A stretch of DNA of 64,000 bases from Ochromonas danica (lineage: Eukaryota; Sar; Chrysophyceae; Chromulinales; Chromulinaceae), in contig VKHL01000049.1 in the NCBI GenBank assembly GCA_015146655.1, positions 122,475 through 186,474 of the forward strand, read 5' to 3'. Of the stretch, positions 58,770 through 64,000 are shown piece by piece. The translations under genes were made by a program, and so were the position numbers. Positions within the stretch are counted from its first letter, which is position 1, and each line of letters starts with the position of its first letter. The notes under the pieces were generated by a model. It saw only the letters and a program-made list of their open reading frames with translations. It ran no database searches and was not told where the DNA came from.

Positions 58770-58937
58770 CCTCTACTCCACTGGGCGCGGGACAGATCTG
58801 TCCAGTATCTCCTTCCACTCACAACTTTTCAAAACTCTTTTTGAAGCCGATTTTCATCACATTCCTTTGTTTAGATAGAAAAGCTGTCACTAAAGAAAAT
58901 GTTCTTCACTTCTTTTTTGGTCTAATGGGGAAAGTTC

Positions 58938-59012
58938 TGTGCTCTCTCATCAAAAGTTCATTTCAAATTATTGACTCAATGATTTGAAATGAACTTTTGA
59001 TGAGAGAGCGCA
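58938..59012. repeat. 75-bp near-perfect palindrome inside the piggyBac-like element
   Basis: Arms 58938-58968 and 58982-59012 pair over 31 bp with one mismatch (CTCTCATCAAAAGTTCAT against ATGAACTTTTGATGAGAG). The 13-base centre TATTGACTCAATG is itself almost palindromic. Confidence 0.93.
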
Positions 59013-59078
59013 GAAGAACATCCAATATCATGATGAGAAATTGATATATTAATGATTTAACGATAGTAAAAGATAAGA

Positions 59079-60026
59079 TCATGACAAGAGAAGGGAGAGA
59101 AGGCTACAATGATGATCACTTAGCCTTCTGTTTATGTTTATTCGAGCATCGACTCGTTGAGTTGCTCTCCTTACTGCATAGACCGACCAGTTTTCTTCCA
59201 ACAATGTTACTACAATCAAGGCAAAAGGAAGTAGTTTTGGTATTGCATTAAATACAAGTGAGTCTTCAAGTTTTATCTTCCTTTTGCCCGACAACCTGCG
59301 TAGCGTATAGAGTGGCCGCAAGTCGATGCTTTTCTTCTTCTTCCTCCCACGTCTTTGCTTTCTTGGAGTTCTAAGCGAAGGGTTGCGCCAGTCTTTACAT
59401 CGGCACGGGACTTTAGCTCTGTTCCTTCATTCGCGGGCTTTCGAGGTTGCTTTGAGCAGTGTGGTAAACCGTCCAATGAAAACTCAGCTAATAAGTAATA
59501 AGTCCGGACCATAAGGACACAGACTCGTTGACACAAAACATTCTTCATGGCGTTATGCAGTTCGTGCTTCTGTGGTTAAAGCCATCAAGAAAGGAATGAA
59601 TACGGTGCCAGGGGTCCTAGATAAACAACAGTGTGTGAGAGAGAGGAGAGCCATAGAGGATTTTGTAATACTGTGAGCAGTGTCTTTTCTTCTTCAGACC
59701 TACTGACTAATGAACAACAATAATGAATGGCTTCGAAGCGATTTATTGTTATTTTAAATCTTTTCCCGTCACAGGGTGGCCCAAAGGAACTTTCGTGATC
59801 TTCACTTTCATTCCGATAGGTGGTAGCGATAGAACCTCTGCGGGCACCAAAGATCATAGCCAATCGGATACCAAAACTTTGTTAGTTGTGGCTTATCTGC
59901 TTCAGAAAATCCTCTCAGTAGTCTCAGCTTCAGATTGGTTGCCAGTAGCATTTCCCCAAAAGTCTCCTCCATTGGATACATGAAGTTGTAAAAATCTATT
60001 TCCTTCATCATCGTATCAGTTGCCAT
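59079..60026 (-). pseudogene. Decayed transposase fragments, probably piggyBac type
   Basis: Minus-strand pieces in several frames. One (about 59808-60026) has EETFGEMLLATNLKLRLL, like the N-terminal ETN segment of piggyBac transposases. The next (about 59585-59863) has DGKRFKITINRFEAIHYC, like the SRDRF..I block. A last one (about 59079-59321) has FNAIPKLLPFALIVVTLLEE and NWSVYAVRRATQRVDARI, like the region ending in the GT.R.NR motif. Order and spacing fit one degraded gene, but identities are low and the catalytic Asp residues are not assignable. The call rests partly on the TTAA-flanked terminal repeats. Confidence 0.4.
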
Positions 60027-60658
60027 TTTGATTTCTTCGATTGATTGAATAAAAGTTTGCCCTCAATGGTACAAAGAGGGGACATATCGTCGATGGCCCC
60101 TTCTGAGGCGGTCCACTGTTGACCATGGCAAGATAACAGGGATTCATTTGACACGTCTTCAGGATTTTCTTCAAGTCTCCATTAAGTTCATTTTCTTGGT
60201 CCTCCTGATAGTTTTCTTGGTATTCTTCAGGTTTATTAGCGGAGGAGGTAGGTAGGACAGATAGACTATTCTTTGGATCGTCTCCAACCGTTCCCGCTCT
60301 CCCATTTCACATGATAGCGCTTCTTATGACCTTGGCCATGACAAGAAATGACTTTTCTAACGAATTGATTCACCTTTGAAGGCTTCTCTAAGACTCTGCT
60401 ACCGATTTAGAACTCCGACATCGGAGCCTTTCGTAGACAATTTCTCAATGAATATTGATCGTAATTTAAAATAACAACAACTAAAATGTAATTCACAACT
60501 AAAATGTAATATTTACAATATATATAGGAAAGATGCAAGAATGTTCACTTGAATCGAACGAAAAGTTCCTTCAAAAAAGTTCTGAAAGGTTTTAAGTGGA
60601 AGGACAGATCTGTCCTGTTTCTCACTGGACAGATCTGTCCTGCGCAGTGGGGTAGAGG

Positions 60659-62032
60659 TTAAGTCGACTTTTGCAAAAAGAGAGATTTTCTAGGTGGTAT
60701 GGAATCATGTCATTAGACCAAGTTTAGATTAGAGAAGCAACCAGAGGAAACATAAGTAAAGTAAAAGAAACTATCCTATACCTATAATAGTCAAATGAAA
60801 TAATCTCTCGCAACTAAAAGAAAGACAGACACAAAGAATCATAGCATATTCCAACCATTCTTACTGAGATGAGAGAGAAGCAAGAAACATAGCAAACAGC
60901 AAAGCTTAGCATATAACCCTAACAATTTCACACGCCACATATATGGGTAGACAGCGAATGAAATCAACTCCATTGTCATGAAACCCACCATAGTTCCACC
61001 CTGCAGATATAGCCGAAAGCAGATCGTCGTCATAATATATATTAGTCTTGATCACCGTTAGCATGTCAATGGACACGTCATACGCTGCTTATCTGTAAAT
61101 GAGTAAGCCACACACCCCTTCAAGGGTTTCTTCAAGCACGAATTCAGCAGTTTGCTGAGTAAATGAAAGATTGAAGGTTAAATATAGATGAAGCATCCCA
61201 ATATGTGTCGCTGTACAATGTTTCATACACATCGCCACCGCCACCTCCTTCACAAACGATAGAAGAGGTGCTATCCCACAACACAACATTCGTCGTCCAA
61301 ACTATCGAGCCATACATACCAAAGGTAAACTCTTCAGAAGAAACGAGCGCGTTTAACGAGCGCGTGGTCTTTACCCAGCCTGCTGCCTGAAGTCAATTGG
61401 GATACTCTGCTACTCAGCATTACTCATTTTAAAAAAGATTTTTCCTGCGCGGCGAAGGCTATACCAGGTATACCTCCCATTGACCCCACTTCTCGACTGT
61501 GTGTCCTTCGCTGGCCATTGCTTCCAAACGCCAAGAATCTTTTGGAACAATCAGAATTGAAAATTCGCTTCCACGATGATGAAACAGACTCAATTTATCA
61601 CAAAAGTATGCTACTATTTTCTTCTGAGCAGGTCTTGATCAAACATAAATTGATTGATTCCAGAAACAATTTGAAAAATGAAAGGAATTCCTCTCAATTG
61701 AAGGGAATTACTCTAAATTTTCACTATTTTTGAAGTTCTACTCGTCTCTGGTTTCTTAATCAATTTCAACAAACCTTAGATCATTAGATAGAAAATTCAA
61801 TTTAGAACAAAAGTATGCTACACAGAAGATTTGCAATCATCTCTGACCTTTGATTTTTGTCAGAAACATATTTACTGAGTGGTGTGGTCCCGGTTGCGGG
61901 ACTTTGTCTTGCGTGCGTAGTAATAATCCTCTGCACGAGTCCCGTAACCGGGACCCCAGTTCCCGCCAATGAGATGTTCTCCTTCTAGCCTTCTTGGTTC
62001 TCAATTCGATTCAGAATTCTTCCTCCAAACCG
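60659..62032. other. Intergenic, with a GGTCCCGG hairpin
   Basis: About 1.4 kb without a supported gene. An 11-12-bp direct repeat AACGAGCGCGT lies at about 61340-61365. AAAAGTATGCTAC occurs twice (near 61602 and 61811). An 18-bp inverted repeat lies at 61886-61955. Confidence 0.4.
61886..61955. repeat. Hairpin GGTCCCGGTTGCGGGACT / AGTCCCGTAACCGGGACC
   Basis: 18-bp arms at 61886-61903 and 61938-61955 with one mismatch and a 34-base loop, ending about 77 bp before the glycosyltransferase start codon. Unusually GC-rich for its surroundings. It could be a structured 5' UTR or a small fold-back element. Confidence 0.9.
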
Positions 62033-63018
62033 ATGAACCTGACTTTGTTCTCTTTGTTCATTCTAGCTCATGTGGTATCATGCCTCGGAGAAAAAACTCT
62101 GTGGTTTATGGCCACACAGCCAGCGCGAAATGCCCATGATTCATACTTTTCTTTCGCCAAAGCTGCACTAAACTCTGTGTTGCTGCAGCATTCTGATCAG
62201 CTCTTCCCTGTCCTTATGTTGGGTGGAAGCCATCAAAATGCGACTCTACCCGATTGGCTGACCAATCTGGCGAAATCTGACAAGATCCTCATTCTCCATC
62301 ATAAGTTGACATTTGTGGATCAAGAGGTCATTCAGAAGTATCCAGTTCTCAACCATCCAGCTTTCCTTCGTTTGGATATTCCTACAATAGTGCCCGAGTT
62401 GGCTCAGACACTTCCTCGTTCTCTGAGGTCCACGATCAACTTCGACTATGCTCTTTACACAGATTGCGACGTCTTATTCTACCCCTCCTTCAACTTGAGT
62501 GAGTTACCAAAGCCCAAAGTGAGTTAGGAGGCGAGATGACAAAAGAGGAAATTGCTAATTCTGGTGTGCTTTACATCAACATATCTGCCATGAATGAGCA
62601 TCGTACTGGTTTCATCGAGCATGGGAAGAGAGCTAACTTCACATTCGGTGCATATGACCAGGGCTACATTATTACTTATTTCAGGCGCAAGCTTAATGTG
62701 GCAGAATTACTTCCTGCAACTTATAATTGGAAGCCCTATTGGGGGAATTCCAACAAGACTGCAATTCTGCATTTCCATGGCCCAAAGCCTGGGCGTTCTG
62801 CTAATTGCTTTTCTAACATGGACAGCAATGGATGTGATAGTCCAATTGTGTCAAAATGTGTAGGAACGCATATATATGTGGACATATGCAAATACATCAC
62901 TAACCTGTACCATGTTTCTCCGGATGATATGTCACTCTCATATGCAAGTGCATTGAGATTATATCATCACATGGTCTCGTTGGATGTAACTCAAAAAGCA
63001 GCGAATGAAAAAGCATGA
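62033..63018 (+). CDS. GT8-like glycosyltransferase, secretory, with a -1 frameshift
   Basis: The first frame runs from ATG 62033 to TAG 62527. It has a signal peptide (MNLTLFSLFILAHVVSCLGE), a Rossmann-like N-terminus and the DxD motif in YALYTDCDVLFYP. The second frame (open from about 62518, stop 63016-63018) has NSGVLYINISAM, AYDQGYIITYF and ILHFHGPKPGR, the NSG, DQ and H..GP.KPW-type blocks that follow DxD in GT8 enzymes. Joining needs a shift of -1 near 62518 (frame 2 to frame 1). A GTGAGT occurs there but no acceptor restores the frame. A sequence error, recent mutation or rare unannotated splicing are the options. Donor and acceptor sugars are unknown. The C-terminus has no ER retention signal. 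Confidence 0.75.
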
Positions 63019-64000
63019 TGCTTCAGGTGAGAGATAAGAAGGTGAAGTATCTATACTTCAACAAATGCTTCCGCTTGTTAGCATTTATGCATTGTGATAA
63101 TAGTTGCATGTGATATTCATACAATGTTACTGGACACATAGACCAATAGTTCCAAGTTGTTGTGGTGGTGGTTGTTAATCAATTTTAGAGTGGTGCAATA
63201 TAAGCCTTTTGACATATATTTGGTTTGTTGGAATGTGCCCTTAATACCACTTCGAAGAGGTTGATTGTTCATATTTTCTCCATAGTCACTAATTAATAAC
63301 AGATCTTGTAACTGTAATTATAACCTAACTACATTATTGCAATTCAAGTACTGTATTCTCACGAAGAGTATGAGATGGTGAAATAGTTGAGAGTATTCTT
63401 GAAGGAACTCCAGCAAGGTTTAACGATCTCATGTGTAGTGACGATCTCTTAGTTCAGCTGACAGTTGGTTTTTAGGGGTTTTCTTGGCTTGGTGGTGTGT
63501 AGAATGGTAGCGGTAGTTATGGGGGAACATATTGTGGTACTTGTCTCTGCCAAGCCTAAGATAGTTACATACTTAAACTATCACAACCATCGTGGTCCAT
63601 GAATGCGAAGATTCTGGCAACAGCGGGCAGTGGAAACGCAGAATAACAGTTTTGCTGCAATGACGTGTTAAACGCGTTTTATTGCCACGAAAACCCCGAA
63701 ATACGAAAACCCCGAGTTTCGGAGACTTTACGACGGTTGAAAGTCCTGTTTTTTTACTTTCCCCGTTTCCACGGTTGTTTAGCCCCCACCACTCTGTCTT
63801 AGACCTTAACTAAGGTCGAGGGCTAAGGTTTATAGAACCCTGATTTTCCTAGATAAAACTCTTCTTTGAAGAAGGGAAAATGCGCGTTTTCAAAGAAGAG
63901 TTTTATCTACGAAAATCAGGGTTTCCTAAATTAAGGAAGTTTTTAATTTATGTATTTCCTTAACGCAATTGAGGTATTTCCTCACTAGATTTATGTATTT
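63019..64000. other. Right-end intergenic region
   Basis: About 980 bp with no supported gene. It contains a strong hairpin (separate entry) and a CGAAATACGAAAACCCCGA stretch near 63695. Confidence 0.45.
63836..63923. repeat. 35-bp-stem hairpin
   Basis: Arms 63836-63870 and 63889-63923 are reverse complements with one mismatch; the arms include GATAAAACTCTTCTTTGA and TCAAAGAAGAGTTTTATC. The loop is 18 bases. The length and near-perfect pairing resemble a small-RNA precursor or a fold-back miniature element. Confidence 0.93.

Larger units (their letters stand above)
58770..60658 (-). mobile_element. piggyBac-like DNA transposon, degenerate, flanked by TTAA
   Basis: A 1889-bp element bounded by TTAA on both sides (58766-58769 and 60659-60662), the target duplication of the piggyBac superfamily. 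Terminal inverted repeats start CCTCTACTCCACTG on the left and CCTCTACCCCACTG on the right (reverse complement) and continue imperfectly for about 50 bp through GGACAGATCTGTCC to CCTTCCACT. The palindrome GGACAGATCTGTCC occurs once at the left end (58790-58803) and twice at the right (60602-60615, 60627-60640), like sub-terminal transposase sites. The interior has decayed minus-strand coding fragments and a long palindrome. Autonomous movement is not expected. Confidence 0.8.

Noticed and set aside
62505-62525. Programmed -1 frameshifting at GCCCAAAG
   Set aside because: The bases do not form an X-XXY-YYZ slippery heptamer in the zero frame, so a mutation or sequence error is simpler.
62519-62530. 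Micro-intron GTGAGTTAG in the glycosyltransferase
   Set aside because: Nine to twelve bases is far below the introns seen here (50 bp or more) and removal does not give the needed frame.

Overview
The window is nuclear DNA of a eukaryote, most likely a photosynthetic, flagellated stramenopile (ochrophyte alga). The genes are spliced with GT-AG introns of about 50-130 bp and use the standard code (TAA, TAG and TGA all end genes). Two products begin with a signal peptide followed directly by Phe, the pattern of bipartite targeting to a secondary red plastid (genes at 28504 and 35789). The gene at 37974 has the architecture of helmchrome, the LOV/RGS flavoprotein of stramenopile flagella. No bacterial, CRISPR, rRNA or tRNA features were seen.

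Layout. 1-3301: the end of a membrane-protein gene, a small twin-CX9C protein (Cmc2-like, minus strand) and a PP2C phosphatase. 3747-5343: a complete but inactivated Tc1/mariner element, inserted about 150 bp in front of ALG5 (5491-6753). 7068-18000: compact housekeeping genes, often divergent: PPP4R2-like, an ER prolyl 4-hydroxylase, a SENP8-like protease, a TrmB-like methyltransferase broken by an in-frame TAG, dUTPase, proteasome Rpn5 and isobutyryl-CoA dehydrogenase. 18081-26924: a giant EF-hand plus triple EML-type WD40 protein. 27427-34000: a p24 cargo receptor, a plastid-type multi-pass protein, a GAF-domain protein, a long fold-back repeat and an EF-hand protein. 34277-37664: Rgp1 and an ABC1 kinase sharing a promoter that carries three 53-bp repeats. 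37974-43408: the helmchrome-like photoreceptor. 43737-50905: a GBF1/GNOM-type ARF-GEF. 51178-53802: a membrane-anchored sedolisin peptidase. 54297-57180: an inverted pseudo-copy of one ARF-GEF exon and an LRR protein. 57181-62032: gene-poor DNA with a degenerate piggyBac-like element bounded by TTAA. 62033-63018: a GT8-like glycosyltransferase with a frameshift. 63019-64000: non-coding, with a strong hairpin.

Themes. Secretory-pathway genes are frequent (ALG5, P4H, p24, Rgp1, GBF1, glycosyltransferase), but their proximity probably reflects chance. The helmchrome gene is the most notable biology: four alternating RGS and LOV domains from a tandem duplication, two of the LOV domains with altered flavin-pocket residues. 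The EML-like and EF-hand genes could also belong to microtubule or flagellar biology; that is inference.

Exon boundaries were deduced by eye from splice sites, frame continuity and family conservation. None was confirmed with transcripts or database searches.
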